Shown: one piece after another, positions 1 to 12,591 of the stretch
How positions within the stretch are numbered: position 1 is the first letter of the stretch
How the letters are laid out: the number at the start of each line of letters is the position of its first letter
DNA from: Acanthornis magna
Taxonomy: Eukaryota > Chordata > Aves > Passeriformes > Acanthizidae
Length of the DNA: 64,000 nt
Assembly (NCBI GenBank): GCA_036785705.1
Contig: JAWUZG010000176.1
Span: forward strand, 124,001-188,000
Reading direction: 5' to 3'
Notes under the pieces: model-generated
The model's input: only the letters and a program-made list of their open reading frames with translations
What the model was told of the DNA's origin: nothing
The model's database searches: none
Program-made: the position numbers and the translations under genes

Positions 1-320
1 TTATTATGTGAAATGCTCAAGAGTTTGAGGATTTCTACTTATTTATTATTTATTTACTGCCACATCCATTCATTAAAGACATAGATTATGATTTCCTGGT
101 CCTTTTTTCTCTCCTCCTCTTGACATACAAAGAGAAAGAAAAGAGAGAAAGAAATGACATTATTAAAGAAGCTCATTCCAAAATGCACCTTTCTTTGAAT
201 AAATTAGTTTAGTAAGTGAGATCGTGAATTTTTAAGGAGGAACATGTGTGACTGAAAAAATGAACGAAATGGTTTTGTGAAAAATGTTAAGGACGGCAAA
301 TGTTTCTAAAGTGCTATATT
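1..320. other. unassigned AT-rich flank
   Basis: No gene or recognisable repeat is seen here. The stretch has a purine-rich tract near 130-160. It ends at the 3' terminus of the CR1 element that follows. Confidence 0.5.
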
Positions 321-1150
321 AATCATAGAATGAATTAGAATTAAAAATCATCTAGTTCCAATCCCCCTGTCAAGTGCAAGGATACGATCACTAGATTAGA
401 TTAGTCAGACTCTTGCAACTGGCTTTGAACAACTGCAGGGAGGGAGCATCCACAGGTTCCCTGAGAAAGCTGTTCCAGTGATTTCCTGCTCTCTGGGTAT
501 AGAATTTGTTCCCAATGTCTAATCTACATCTAACCCCTTCCAGTTTAAAACTGAAACCCCTTGTCCTATAAGCACAATCTTTGATAAAATCTGTTGTCAC
601 CTTCCCTGTAAGCCCTGTTTAGGTACTGCAAGGCTGCCTTAAGTTCTCCCTGGAGCCTTCTCTTCTCCAGGCTGAACAATTCCAAATCTCTCAGTCTTTC
701 TCCATAGAAAATGTGACTTCCCGATAATTTTTGTGGGCCTCCTCTGGACCAACTCAAGCAGGTCTATGTCTTTTTGTGCTGGGGACCCCAGAGCTGGACT
801 CAGTGCTCCAGGTGGGGTCTCACAGGGTAGGCATAGAGGGATAAAATCACCTCCCTTGACCTGCAGCCCAAGATGTGATTTGTCCGCAAGCACACATTGC
901 CAGGACATATTCAGATTTTCATCCAGCATTCCCCTGAGGTCCTTCTTGGCAGTTCTGCTCCCAATTTAATCATGAGCCAGGCTGTCTCCATGCTTGCCCT
1001 GACCTTCCACTAGGCCTTGTTGAAGGTTAGCATGGGCCCACCTCCCTTGTTTGTCAATGTACATCTGATGGGCATTCCTTCCCTCTGGAGTACCTACACT
1101 ACTAAGTCTGGGGTCATCCACAGGTGTGTTGAGTGTACACACAACACCAC
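321..1150 (-). mobile_element. CR1 LINE, 3' part (first half, before LTR insertion)
   Basis: This is a reverse-oriented CR1 non-LTR retrotransposon. The 3' terminus is at 321 (AATCATAGAATGAATTAG). Characteristic CR1 segments follow: 'ggagccttctcttctccagg' near 653, 'cctctggacc' near 740, 'ggggaccccagagctggac' near 781, and the 'gcatgggcccacctccctt' segment near 1031. It breaks off at 1150, where a solo LTR is inserted, and the same CR1 resumes at 1666. Reading frames are broken by stops, so it is a dead copy. The strand and family call is secure from recognised consensus. The subfamily was not resolved. Confidence 0.93.
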
Positions 1151-1665
1151 TGTTGTGGTGGTCTCAACCATCTTGAGAGTACCGGGGAGCCAAAAGGTCC
1201 TAAGATAGCAGAAATACTCCCTGGGTGCTAAATGGTCTCTCCCCAAGGTTATGTTAATCTCCCTATGTTGATTGGCCTTGACCTGGTCCCTGACTCCACC
1301 CCTCCCTTCTTCCCATTGGTTGTGGATGTATCTCCCCACCTTCTCCCCAACCCTATTGGCCCCAGACCTTTATAAGAATGGCCACTCACAGCCATTCTTT
1401 CTCTTTCATGGCTGGACCCTTTTGAAGAATAAACCTTCAGAAACTCAGAAACATGACTGAGCTCTCTGAGTTCCTTGTCTCTGGTAACGCTGAGCTAATC
1501 AGAGGCTCTGGGGTGTGTGTGACTGTGCAATCTGCCGGCACGGGTGGGAGAAAAGGTCAGTTTGCATGGTGTCGGAAGCATTGGCCAGGGGTGTCTGTCT
1601 GAGCAATCGAGACACTTCTGGAACACACAGAGGACCTAATCTCACCCCACCACCACCCCACGTTA
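1151..1665 (+). mobile_element. solo LTR, avian ERV (family A, copy 1), nested in CR1
   Basis: This 515-bp element begins TGTTGTGGTGG and ends ACGTTA. The flanking 6-mers caccac (1145-1150) and ccccac (1666-1671) match at 5 of 6 positions, which fits an aged 6-bp target site duplication. Inside are CCAAT-box-like sites (as ATTGG near 1315 and 1354), a TATA-like TATAAG at 1371-1376 and a polyadenylation signal AATAAA at 1428-1433, the expected U3-R-U5 order on the plus strand. Two further copies lie at 30222-30761 and 51961-52530. No internal retroviral genes flank it, so it is a solo LTR left by recombination. A 6-bp duplication suggests a class II (ERVK-like) element. That class call is an inference. 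Confidence 0.88.
1370..1433 (+). promoter_or_regulatory. LTR core promoter and poly(A) signal (family A, copy 1)
   Basis: TTTATAAGAATGG at 1369-1381 fits a TATA box, and AATAAA follows at 1428-1433. The R region begins between the two. The site is intact enough to be tested for residual promoter activity, but there is no neighbouring exon evidence. Confidence 0.6.
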
Positions 1666-2225
1666 CCCCACTGTCCATGCCCCCAGAAGAGATAACACTG
1701 GTCCCGATACAGATCGCAGAAGGACACCCCTCATTGCTGATCTCTATCCAAACACTGACAGTAACTCTTTGAGTGTGACCATCCAGTCCATTCTTTACTC
1801 TCTGGATGGTCCACCTGTCAAGTCCATGCCTCTCCAGTTTAGAGACACCAGTCAAGTCCATCTAGACATCAGTTCCTGTTCCCTTAACCAGCAATGCTCT
1901 TCACAGAAGCCCACCAAGTTTGTCAGGCATGATATGCCCTTAGAGAAACCACGTTGGCAGGCACCAATCCCCTCTCTGTTTCCTATGTACCCTAGCACAG
2001 GCTCCATGGGGATCTGCTCCATGATCTTGCTGAACACAGAGGTGAAACTGACTGGCCTGTTGTTCCTCAGCTCTTTCTACTTTCCTTTTTAAAAAATAGG
2101 TGGTTATAATTCCCTTTTTTCCAGGAACTGGGAATTTTACAGCTCTGCCATGACTTTTCAAATACAATGCTCTTGTCATTACTACCATCACACAGACTAA
2201 TTTATCAGTAAGATACAGATATGGT
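1666..2225 (-). mobile_element. CR1 LINE, second half (after LTR insertion)
   Basis: This continues the CR1 that starts at 321. 'cactgtccatgcc' resumes where 'gagtgtacac...' stopped, in the order expected of the CR1 reverse-transcriptase C-terminal region. Recognisable segments include 'actctttgagtgtgaccatccag' near 1765, 'tttagagacacc' near 1838, 'tttgtcaggcatgatatgccctta' near 1919 and 'ctccatgatcttgctgaacacagaggtga' near 2017. The match fades after about 2200. The ORF2 remnant carries several stops and frameshifts. Confidence 0.92.
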
Positions 2226-5200
2226 ATGATACAGATATGGATGGGATCTGTAAGTGGCTCAGTCATTTGTACCATTTTGTGGACTGGCAATTTTAGATTT
2301 AAAATTCTAAGTGTTGGCATCACTTATGCTCTGTGTAGAATAAAGAAATTAATAGGAAAAGAAAAAGTGGTAGCAAAACTGATACTTTTTACACTACTGA
2401 CATTCAAATTTTTATGGCAAGTGCACATAGTAGTTAAAGTTTGTAGCATTTAATAGTATAGAAATAATTATTTGGGTGTTAGTATATTCTAAAGAAGAAA
2501 AGATTTGTGACAAAATTTCCCATAAGTATAAGTAGTCAGGCAATTTGTAAGAGTTCCTTCCCCACCTCATTTTCATTGTCTCAGTGTCAGAAGATCACTG
2601 GATGGATAAGAGAAGCCAAAAGATTTCTGGATGGATGAGTGCACAGAGGATCACACTGAGTGTCTACTCAAATCAGTGCACTGTTTCCAAGCCATTGCCC
2701 TAAATGCATGCTACGGACAAAATAAAAGTAATGAGGCACACATGCTTTTTCTCCTTTTGTAAGGACTGTGGCTAGTAATGTGCCTTTCAATGAATTAACT
2801 ACCTCTTTCTGTCTTTGTGAACTTATCTTTTTTTAGTTCTGTTTGATGGTAATTTGTTCTCAAAGAAGGAGAATCTTCAGTGGTCTTCCCTGAACTTAAA
2901 CATATTGATAATATATTTTGTATATGTTCTATTAGGTCTTAGACCTCTCAGATGTCCTTTTTTCAGGAGTAAGACTCAGCTTATTTGTAAGTTTTACTCA
3001 CTGAAATACTGTTTATGTTATATTTTATTGATATTATTGCCTAAAAAAAGAAGTCTTTCCAGGCTACTTTATCTATGCTTTTTAAAATTAAGAAAACAGC
3101 ACTGCATTCGATAATCAGTGTGTAGGTAAACCACAATTTACACGGCTGCATAATGATGGTGTAGCTGCACTCTATTGCTTTTCTTATGAATCCTGTTCGA
3201 TTTGCTTCTCTCACCTAGTAATACGCCTGTGTTATACACAAATGAGCCAGCTTATGTTATAAATACCACTTATAACTTTTACTAATGGCTTGTTTATTCA
3301 TTTAATTCCAGCTCAGCCAAATGATAGGAGATGCTCAGTTGGAAAGATGTGGGAATTTCAGCAAGCATGGATGTCCCTAAATCATGGTACTGCAGCCTTA
3401 CACAATTTCTGGCCAATGTAAAATGCAACACAGAGAAGTTAAGCCTTAATTACCTTTTGAATCAGGCTAAAATAGTAAATATTTCTCACTCTAATGAAGA
3501 GGGGAAAAATATTAATATGCTAGCCATCTGTACAAATGGCAAATTCACCTATTTTCATGAATTAATAAAATTAATGACAAATTTAATCAGAGAACTAGCC
3601 TTGATTCCCTCTGTTCTCCAGGATATGCTTCTAGAAATATTTTGTGAAATTTCTAGATCCTTCTAAAAGTTAGATTTCTATAATAGATTAAGAAGTTAAA
3701 GTTACTTTTAGAATCATAATCCTGAAGGCTTATGGTCTTGTATAGAACCCACCATAGAGTGATTTACTTGAGAAGAACAATAAGCATTTAAGCTGATGTT
3801 TGAATTTTTGTATACTGCATTCACAACTGGTTTTCCAGTGCTAATAAATATATTCTTTCACTGATAAAAGCTACCAGAAATATATGAAAATCCTCTAAAC
3901 TCTTCAAATTTTGTATTTAAAGTTGGCTTTTAGCAGCCAAGAATGAAAGACAGCAGGATTCTTCTTAAGCAAAGCATCTCTGAGAGTATCCAGCATCAGG
4001 ACAGGACCACACAAATCTAGTGCTTCAATAACAATATTATTAGTGTTGTTCTTAATAAGAATTAGTTTTATTTAATTTAGTATTCAAATGATACAAGAGC
4101 TCAAGCTGTACCAAGCACTGCAGAAGCGCACAAGAAACTTCTACTCTTCATATTTGTTGATGAATGACATAATAAAATGTAAAAATCAATTTTACAATTG
4201 AAAACAACCAAACAACAGAAGCACTGATCAAATAATTCTTGCTCAAATTGTACCAATAAGTACTCAGAAGCAGATTAGTATTATTTAGTGCTTCAGGAAC
4301 TATAACTAGAAAATATTCATCTGGGCACCTGTCCAGCCAGATTTTTCATTCTTAAACAGTTCTTACTCAAGCAACAATTGACACACATACAAAGTGATTG
4401 ACTGACATATTAGCACACTTATGAAGTCTTTTTTTTAAATGAAAATTGCCCTTTGGGTTTATGGTTGAATATATTTGCACTTAATCTCCAAAATAATTTG
4501 GCTATGCCATCTGACTAGTATTGAGTTGTCTTTAGATTCTGCAAGGCCTGGATGACTCTGAAATCTATGGGGTTTTTTCCTTCAAAATGAAAATTAATAG
4601 GAAAGAGGCATAAGACTTCACTTTTGCAATGTTCAGCAGGAACTGCTCTTAACATCCTCAACCTTTTCCCTGAACCGTCAAATATAACTGTTATTGTCTA
4701 CTTTAAAGGGGAAATTCCTTGATAGTCCTTTGACAAAGAAGAAAATGCCTGAAATCTCCATCCTGAATTTTTTTATTCATCTGAGGAATCCTTATTAATC
4801 ACCACTGAAAACTGAAATTATTTGAGTAGGGATGTAGGGACTGCCATGTTAGTGTTGATTTGTATAGCATTGAAAAACCTTAAAGCTGAAAAATAGTTCT
4901 AAAATTTTTATCTTCATGGTATGTAGCACTTGGGAAAATATGACTTTTAGGTTACTAATTGTGTTTGTACGCACACAAAAACAGATTGCAGAAGAGTGAA
5001 CTTTAAAAAATAGACGTAGAGAAAGAATATGCAGCAACAGTTGCCTGAAAAACCCTTATGATTGCTTTCTTACACAATTTTTTCAAGCGCTCAGGCCTCA
5101 TTCAGGAGTTAAGAGTTATGAGACTGCTAAAATGGGGCAGCTGAAGAGATGTTAGCTAAATCTTGCCTGAAATAAATGCCTGAAAGCTGTTATTCATTTT

Positions 5201-5624
5201 AAGTTTTGATTTTCCTGATTTTTTTTCTGACCAACTTAAAGGCTTTTCTCTTGGTTGGTTTACTTAGTACACAATAATGATATTTATAATACAATGTGGT
5301 TTTCTGTAAATGATGCTAAACCCAGAAAGATTTGTGGGAAAAAAACCCCAAAACAAACATATACTTTGCTCCTTATGTTTGATTGTTTTCCACTACCAAT
5401 TATTCTCTAGACACAAAGAGCAACATTGAACCACTACCACAGTTTTTTACAAGAAATACCAGATATTTAATCTTTGGAAATAATTACCTAGTCTCTCTTT
5501 CCTAAACTGAAGAAAAGTTCTAAATACTTTTGTGTGGAATGTGCTGCACCAGTGAAGATGTCACTACGGACACAAAGAGTATAATCATTGCTGTAGCAAG
5601 ATTCTGGAATAACACTCATATAAT
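2226..5624. other. unassigned AT-rich DNA
   Basis: No gene is supported in this 3.4 kb. Short open frames exist, the longest being 111 codons at 3331-3666 on the plus strand. They show AT-rich, low-complexity-like composition, and no splice sites, domain or promoter support them. A 9-bp-arm inverted repeat lies at 3630-3657. Confidence 0.6.
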
Positions 5625-5850
5625 TTTGTAACCTTCCTCCAGACCCAGTCTAATTGGCTCATGTTTCTCTTTTTCTGGAGAGCCCTGAGATGGATGCAGC
5701 ACATAAGTCAGATTTTTGAAGTGCAGAGAAGAGAGGTGGGGGTTCACCTTAGTGTCTCTCCTCTGGACTCATTCCAGCAGGTCCCCTGTCTTACCTTGTG
5801 GTCTCACAAGATTGGAGTAGAGGGGGTAGAGTAACTTCAAATCCATTTGA
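5625..5850 (-). mobile_element. short degenerate CR1 fragment
   Basis: Segments 'ctctcctctggactcattccagcaggtcc' (around 5756-5784) and 'gtggtctcacaagattggagtagaggggg' (around 5800-5828) match the CR1 3' region in reverse orientation, in the correct order. The flanks are too degraded to set ends, and no CR1 terminal tail is attached. It is an older, more decayed piece than the CR1 at 321. Confidence 0.7.
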
Positions 5851-6799
5851 GTCATAGAGTCCTTGTTCTGAAAACTCCCAAGGAGTGCTAGAAAGACCAG
5901 GTTTCACACAAAACACAGCTCTGCATTTTAGCTCAAAGTGCATCAAATACAGTTTGGTGTTTGGGGTGGTTGAGGAGACTGATGAGTTACTTGAGGCAGA
6001 GAAGTCAATTGCATAGATTATACTATACTGGAGTACACTAGAATATAAAACTATAAAGGAGGAGAGTAGGCAAAACCACAAAGCTTTGTAATTTTTAAGC
6101 AAAAGAATACAATTGTGTACCTCTTTACAACTCATCTCTCCCTATGCCAAAACAGCTTCTTGGGCCCAGGTGTTGAAAAGATAGGATATCCAGAAGTCCT
6201 GAATAAAGTCTTCAAGGTCCTGAAATGAATCAGTTTTCAGAGACATTACTTATTGACTAACTTTTGCTGACATATAAGTCTGATAGTCTCTGAGATTTGT
6301 TTGTTTGTGGTTTAATTCTGTTCAGAGATGTGCAATTTTTCTAGTGTCCAGATGATTCAGGGTTACAGATTCTGTCAGAGAGTCAGAAAATATTTTCCAA
6401 TGCCAAGACTTTAACAATAGACTTTGTTGCACCTAACAGGCCAGTTTCTGTATTTTCTTCTTGGTCCAGCTTTATTCCTATTTTAACCATACCCATGAGT
6501 TTGTTGAAATGATTATGATTAATTCACATAATTAAATGGCTTGTTGAATAGCGTGTGTCCTAATTGGTGCATATGCTTAAATGTTCTTTATAAATGCTAA
6601 AAATAGATAATCCTAAAGTGCCATATTGAAAGAAAGATTAATTATACAGAGATTTTTCTCTTAACATACAGAATTTAATAAAAAAACAAAAACCACAAGG
6701 AACTAGGAAAAATAATGAAATCAAACACCTTTGCCTCAGAAAATTTGATTTTGATTAATAATTTTGTGATAAACAGCCTTTCTTCTGCAGTTAAGGAAC
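5851..6799. other. unassigned DNA between CR1 piece and LTR
   Basis: No supported gene or repeat was found. A minus-strand open frame at 5791-6135 overlaps the end of the CR1 piece and has no independent support. Confidence 0.5.
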
Positions 6800-7375
6800 T
6801 GTCAGGGTCTAACCCCAGCTGGCAGCCCAGCCGCACGCAGCTGCTCACTCACTCCTGCACCAGCCCGATCAGGGAGAAAATTAAAAGGGTAAAAGTTGCA
6901 AAGCCCACGGCCTGAGCTAGAGAGAGTTTAATAGGGAAAGCAAAGGCTATGCACACAAACAAAGCAGAACAAGGAATGAATTCCCTGTTTTCCATGGCTG
7001 GGCAGGTGCTCAGCCATCCCCAGCTGAGCAGGGCCCCATCACACTGATGGTGACTTGGGAAGACAACAATCGCTCCAAATGTGCTCCCCTTCCTTCTTTC
7101 CCCACTTTATACACTGTGTGTGAAATCACAGTCTGGAGCATCCCTGTGGTCAGTTGGGGTCGCCTGTCCTGGCTGTGTTCCCTCCCAAACTCCCACACAC
7201 CCCTCACCAGTGCGGCCGTACAAAAAACAGTAACAGCCTTGGCTCTGTGCAATCCCTGCTCAGCAATAACAAAAACATCTCTGAATTATGAACCCTGGGT
7301 TCGGCACAAATCCAAAACACAACCCCAGACCAGCCACTGTGAAGAAAGTTAACTCTACCCCAGCCAAAACCAGCA
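6800..7375 (-). mobile_element. solo LTR, avian ERV (family B, copy 1), minus strand
   Basis: Read on the minus strand the element starts TGCTGGTTTTGGCTGGGG followed by TAGAGTTAACTTTCTTC, a start typical of a common avian ERV LTR. It ends ...GACCCTGACA at 6800. A TATA-like TATAAAG reads on the minus strand around 7104-7110, and an ATTAAA-type polyadenylation signal at about 6927-6932. Part of its sequence recurs at about 63480-64000. I found no convincing target duplication, so the ends rest on the TG/CA termini only. Confidence 0.82.
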
Positions 7376-7796
7376 TATTAACCTACAGCATTAATAGTGT
7401 GTTTTGGTAAATGCCATATTAGTTCCACCAAAATGAACTTCAAAATTTATCATTATTACCAAAATAATTTTTTTAAAAAATATAGATACATATTTTCATG
7501 GAGATATATATATATATGTATGTATTTCTATTTTTATTTATATATATTAACAAAATACAAAAGATCAAAAACATTGACACAGCAGTATACTACAATAGGA
7601 AAATAATTTGTACTTATATGTGCATATGGACTCCTGTAAGAAAATCGGTTGTAGGGGTCATAATTTTTTAGTGGTTGTAGAATGCTGTGACATCAGTGTT
7701 TTCAGTATTTTGTTATATCCAGAAAAATGGTGGACAAAAAAGTTATTTAGTTCTAAGCTGAAGAAAAAAAGAATATGCTTCAAAGCATAATCACAG
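7376..7796. other. AT-rich DNA with a short TA/TATG repeat
   Basis: AT-rich DNA without a gene. A (TA)n/(TATG)n microsatellite lies near 7505-7526. Confidence 0.5.
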
Positions 7797-8555
7797 GATC
7801 ATAAAATGGTTTGGCTTGAAAAGCACCTTCAAAGACCATCCAGCCCAACCCACCCGCCATAGGTGGAGACATCTGTCACGACACCAGGCTGCTCAAAGCC
7901 CCATCCAACCTGACCCTGATCGCTGTCAATGATGGGTCCTGTTCCTGTATTTCACCACTCACATAGCAGAGAAGTTCTCCTTTATATTTAATCTAGATTG
8001 ACACTCTTTTGGTTTAAAATCATTGCTTCTTGTCCTGACACTACATGCTTTGATAAAAATTCTTTATCTATCTATGTATCTATGTATCTATCTACCTACC
8101 TATCTTATTTATTTGTATTTTGAAAGTCTGTCATAAGGTCTGGCCCCAGCCTTCTCCAAGTGAATAACCTCATTTCTCCACCCTTTTTTCATAGGCAAAA
8201 CATTCCACCTCTTTGGTCACTTTTGTGACCCTCCTCCCAGGGTCCCACCTAGCTGAATTGGCCCATGTATTTTCTTGATTCACCTCTCTCGAGCGGATGG
8301 TCTTGCCCAGGATGTTGCTGGCTTTCTGATATGCAAGTACACATTGCTGGATCATAATGAAGTTTTCCTCCACCAATCCCCCCAGTTCCTTTTCTGAAGG
8401 GCTTATCTCAATCAATTAATCTGTCAGTCTGTATTTGTACCAGGTATGGCACCCAAACCAGTTGCAGGACCTTGCTCTTAACCTGGCTGAACTTTAGGAA
8501 TGTCACATGGGCCCTCTTGAGCCTTTCAAGGTTGCTCTGTAGGACATCTTATCGC
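7797..8555 (-). mobile_element. CR1 LINE 3' fragment with embedded microsatellite
   Basis: Reverse-oriented CR1. The 3' end reads GGATCATAAAATGGTTTGG from about 7797. It continues with 'ccaggctgctcaaagccccatccaacctgaccctgatc' (around 7884-7921), a 'tttctgatatgcaagtacacattgctgg' segment (around 8322-8350) and 'ttgcaggaccttgctcttaacctgg' (around 8461-8485). A (TATC/TATG)n microsatellite has expanded within it at about 8063-8106. The element is 5'-truncated, as most CR1 copies are. Confidence 0.9.
8063..8106. repeat. tetranucleotide microsatellite (TATC/TATG/TACC)n
   Basis: Imperfect 4-bp repeats (atct, atgt, acct) are embedded in the CR1 copy. They interrupt the CR1 match, so the array grew after the CR1 inserted. 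Confidence 0.85.
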
Positions 8556-11500
8556 TACAGAGTACTTTTTTCTTGAGATTTTGTCTGTAAAACATTTGGC
8601 AGGGGCCATTCCAGTAGAGAGGGTAGAAAAGCAGGCTGACTCATGAATATTTATCAAGAATATTTTCCCCTTTATATAAAAACTCAAAACACAAAATATC
8701 TGAGCCAGCCAAACAATGTATAGAAATAAAAATAACTCTATCTTCCCTTTTCCTTCTTATCCCATTACGTGACTGATCCACCAGTCAGTGACTTACAAGT
8801 ATGATAGGAATATGCAAATATGCATGGATAAGTTGATTGAAACATGGGAAAATTTATGGCAAAATATCAAGAAAAGAAAAAGGTTTTCCCCATGACAAAT
8901 GTAAAGTACTTGGCCTTCTGTAGACCTTCTGGTTGGCACAAATATTCAGTGGTGTTTTTACAAAACTAAGAGATTTTACCAGCATTAACTATTGTAGAAT
9001 ATTTTGTCCAAACTTTTAACATTCCTGGAAATTGTAATCATTAGTTTTACTCCAAGGGAGATCACCCCTTGTCACTGAATAATAGGAAACCTGTTCCTAA
9101 CTATGTTTTTCTCTTTAATTTATAAGAGAAGTTTAAATTATTAGCCAACAACAATTTTGTTGGCTCTTTGTTATAAAAAAATCATCTGCATATGCATTTT
9201 GATAGTGATGTTCATGGAAAGGGCAGATTTTTATTAATTTATATTCTCTTGAGGTGAACATAAACTGCTCTGTCTCTGAGTTGTTGAACTACTTATTTTC
9301 TGAAAAGAAACTGTGCTGCCCAACTCCAGCTTAACTCCTCAGCTGATGCTATTAAATTCCAGAAATTTTACGGTAGATTAATATAACATTGGTTTTTAAC
9401 AGGACTCATCAGGTTTTGGTCTGCTATTGGTAATAGGATATAAAGACATCCACATTTCCAGAGCTACAATGCATCCTACGTATCCTCATTCATTAAATAA
9501 GATCACTAGGCTTGACAAAAATATTGGTTTTGATGTTGCAATGTACCACCAGCCGCAGAAGATGATTGGTTCCATACAGAGCTGCAGCCATTGAACTATA
9601 AGTGCTGTAGAAAAACACGCTAATATTCATTGTTCATAAAAATAACATTAAAAAATTCAAAAGTAAATCATTACCATGTCTGTATTATGGACTTTGGGTG
9701 GCATTTACAAGGAAATAAGGAGACCAGAGTTGGAATGAATGTAGTATATAAAGAACTCGACAAAATAATGAGACAGACAACACAAAAAAGAACAGATGTG
9801 AGGGTGGGAGTAAAGTAAATTGTGAAGTCAGAAATCTAAATACATGTCATATAAGATGCTTCTATTGGTGGATCCAGGCAGATGACATCTGATTGGAGAA
9901 CAAATTCTAATTAAAGTGGAATAGAATAAATATTTTTAAAGGACTTAAGAGAATTTTCAGTGAATAAAATTACTTACAGTAACTTTACTGTGAATTACTG
10001 CAAATGAAATTGCTGATAACCTGTCTGATAAAGTTGTTAATGAAGATCACATCTTATGCTGAAAAATTTCATATAAGATAGATTAAATTTAATTTCCTGA
10101 AAGCACTACATATGCTTTGTCATTTTTGTCACAAAAATTAAAATGCTAAAACATTGTTTAAAGTTAAAAAAAAAAAAAATCCCTAAGTGACCTGAAGAAT
10201 TTCAAGATTTTCTTTAGGATCCACATGCAGTTAAAGCAACCTAAAAGAATATTAACAATTTGAAGAAAATTACATCAGATGATCTAGTAGTCAGCTATAT
10301 GGAATGAATAGTCTGAGTTACACTACTTACTTTTTCAAGGAAAATTACAAGTAACATAGAACTTAATTCAATATTTCCTTTCAAATTGGCAAGAAATAAA
10401 ATGAAAAATAATGAGACAAAATAAAAAAATAAATTTACATTTCCACTTCAGTAAAATCTGCTGCCTTACATTTTAAAAAAAAGAAAGAAGGATTTGCTGA
10501 GAGTGAAGTATTGTAGATAGAAATTTACCACATTCATTTTTAGAACATTTTTAGAACATATGTGAATTAACAAGCAAGCGCAAAGCCCCCATCTGCCTAT
10601 AAAACCAAACAGTATGATATTTATATTTTGAGCATTTGTCACAAGAGAATAAATTAGATTTAGAACACAAAATAATTGAAAAAGAGACTCAAAGAGGAAG
10701 ATATTGCAAAAAAAGACCATTTATATTTGCCTCAAATAATAAAGAGATCTAAAATACAGAACGGAATGAAGAATCTGAAACTTTATTTTATTTAAATGAC
10801 AGTTCATTGAAATTATAACTACTTACCACAGGAAAATTCACAATAAATCAATTATTTATAAGACCTTTTTGACAGACCTGTGAAGAGTCTGAGCATGACA
10901 TATTATTCCTTTTTTATTCTAGTAACTAAAAGTTACTTGAAAAAGTAAAACAAATAAAAAAATATTTTATAGGTTCTGGAAAATAACTTTTTTAAAACAG
11001 TTTAATTTATGAACCATGTCATCTTATAAACCAGTTCTTCTCATCTCCTTCCCCCTTCTTTCAGTTAACCTGCAGAAATTGTCAGGATTTCAGCAGTTGT
11101 ATTTAGTCTGAGAATGGAATACATGTTGCTGTCTTGGGAGGAAATCCTGCTTAGTTCTACTTTTCTAGATTAAGATGAATGACCTGTTAACTGAAGCCTA
11201 ATTATCAGGATATTGGTGGCCCATGTTTACAGATACACCAACAGATTGGACAAGCAAAATGCGGATTTTGCAGTGACAGAAATGCAGAATTCACATTACA
11301 TTTAGATAAAAGTGAAAAGAAAAGAATCACTCACATCTCTTACTTTCTGTTATTGATCATATGTGTTCCGAAATAGATAAAGTTTATCTGTTTACTCCAG
11401 GCTACCCAATATATTTATTTAATCCCCGGGGCTATTCATGAGTTTTGCTGCTAAGAAGACAATATTTTTTCAAATTTTATACTTCTTCACCTTTTCAGGC

Positions 11501-12591
11501 CAGTGTACTCTGGGTGATAATAAAGAAATAGATTTAGGAATATGAAGTGAAGAAACCTCCTGATAAGCTATGTTTACCATGTTTCACAGGAAGTTTTTTT
11601 TTTTTAATATGAATATTCAAAAACAATTGTAGTGTGAATTAAGAACATAGAAGAAGTGTCATAGTTGGTATAAATTTAGTGAGCTGTTTCTTGACTGAAT
11701 GTGACACTGTGTTCAGCCCACAGTAAGGATTTGGTTTTCACTCTCGCCCCTCACCACCGTGCAGAGAGATGCGTGTGGGGACAAGGGCTCACCTTTCATG
11801 GGCACAGCAGCACCTCCTCATTCAGAGACACCTGCTTAGCATCAGATGGCCTTTCCCAGGGTCTGAAAAGCTCTCTCAGTGTGTCTGCAGCCTCTATACT
11901 CCAAACCTGTGAAGGGCTGCAGTGATTTTCTCACTGGCCTACCCTGCAGCCACACTGCAGGGGCTCAGGTCCATGACTTGGGTCAGCCTATAAAAATTAA
12001 ACTTCTTCTGTACATGCTCTATATGGTGGTCTAGAAACAAAGACTTAGTCAGAAGGACCAAGAACTTAAACCCCCTGGGGAAAAGTTGTGGAGCTAGTCA
12101 TCTGGCAATGTTTGTCCCCCACGGAAAACTAGGGGACACTCTTACAGAAGTCTTTCAGAAAGGTGGGTAAGTCCAACAGACTTGGGTATCCTGTGAGGAA
12201 ACTGTAATAAGAAATGATGCATCCTCTATTTAAAAAGAAAATATTTAAAAAAATATCTGGCTATGCAAGATTTTCCAAAATAAACCAGAAAATATGCATT
12301 TTGTTTGTGTATAAATTGCTAATGAATAACTGTGATTTCAACTCCAGCTTCATGAGAGTTACTGAAGAACTTTTACTAAATTGATTCAACACCTACCTTG
12401 TCATATGTTGCTCAAAAATATCAACAGTGGTAGATAACCATGTACACAGAAATTTCAGAAAATTAGTAAGCTACCAAGTCTAGAAAGCTATTTAATTTTT
12501 CTGTGCTATAATAATAACTTATAATTATATTTCAGTGTTAAGAAATTGAGTAATTTAGGGAATCTTTTTTTGTGGCACTTAGCAATGAAAC
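8556..12591. other. unassigned AT-rich DNA
   Basis: No gene is supported in this 4 kb. A 13-base A run lies near 10168. A somewhat GC-richer block at about 11690-11980 has a 74-codon plus-strand open frame at 11701-11925, with no splice or promoter context. I cannot assign it. Confidence 0.55.

Noticed and set aside
3331..3666. 111-codon plus-strand open frame
   Set aside because: AT-rich, no recognisable domain, no promoter or splice signals. The length is compatible with chance over 64 kb.
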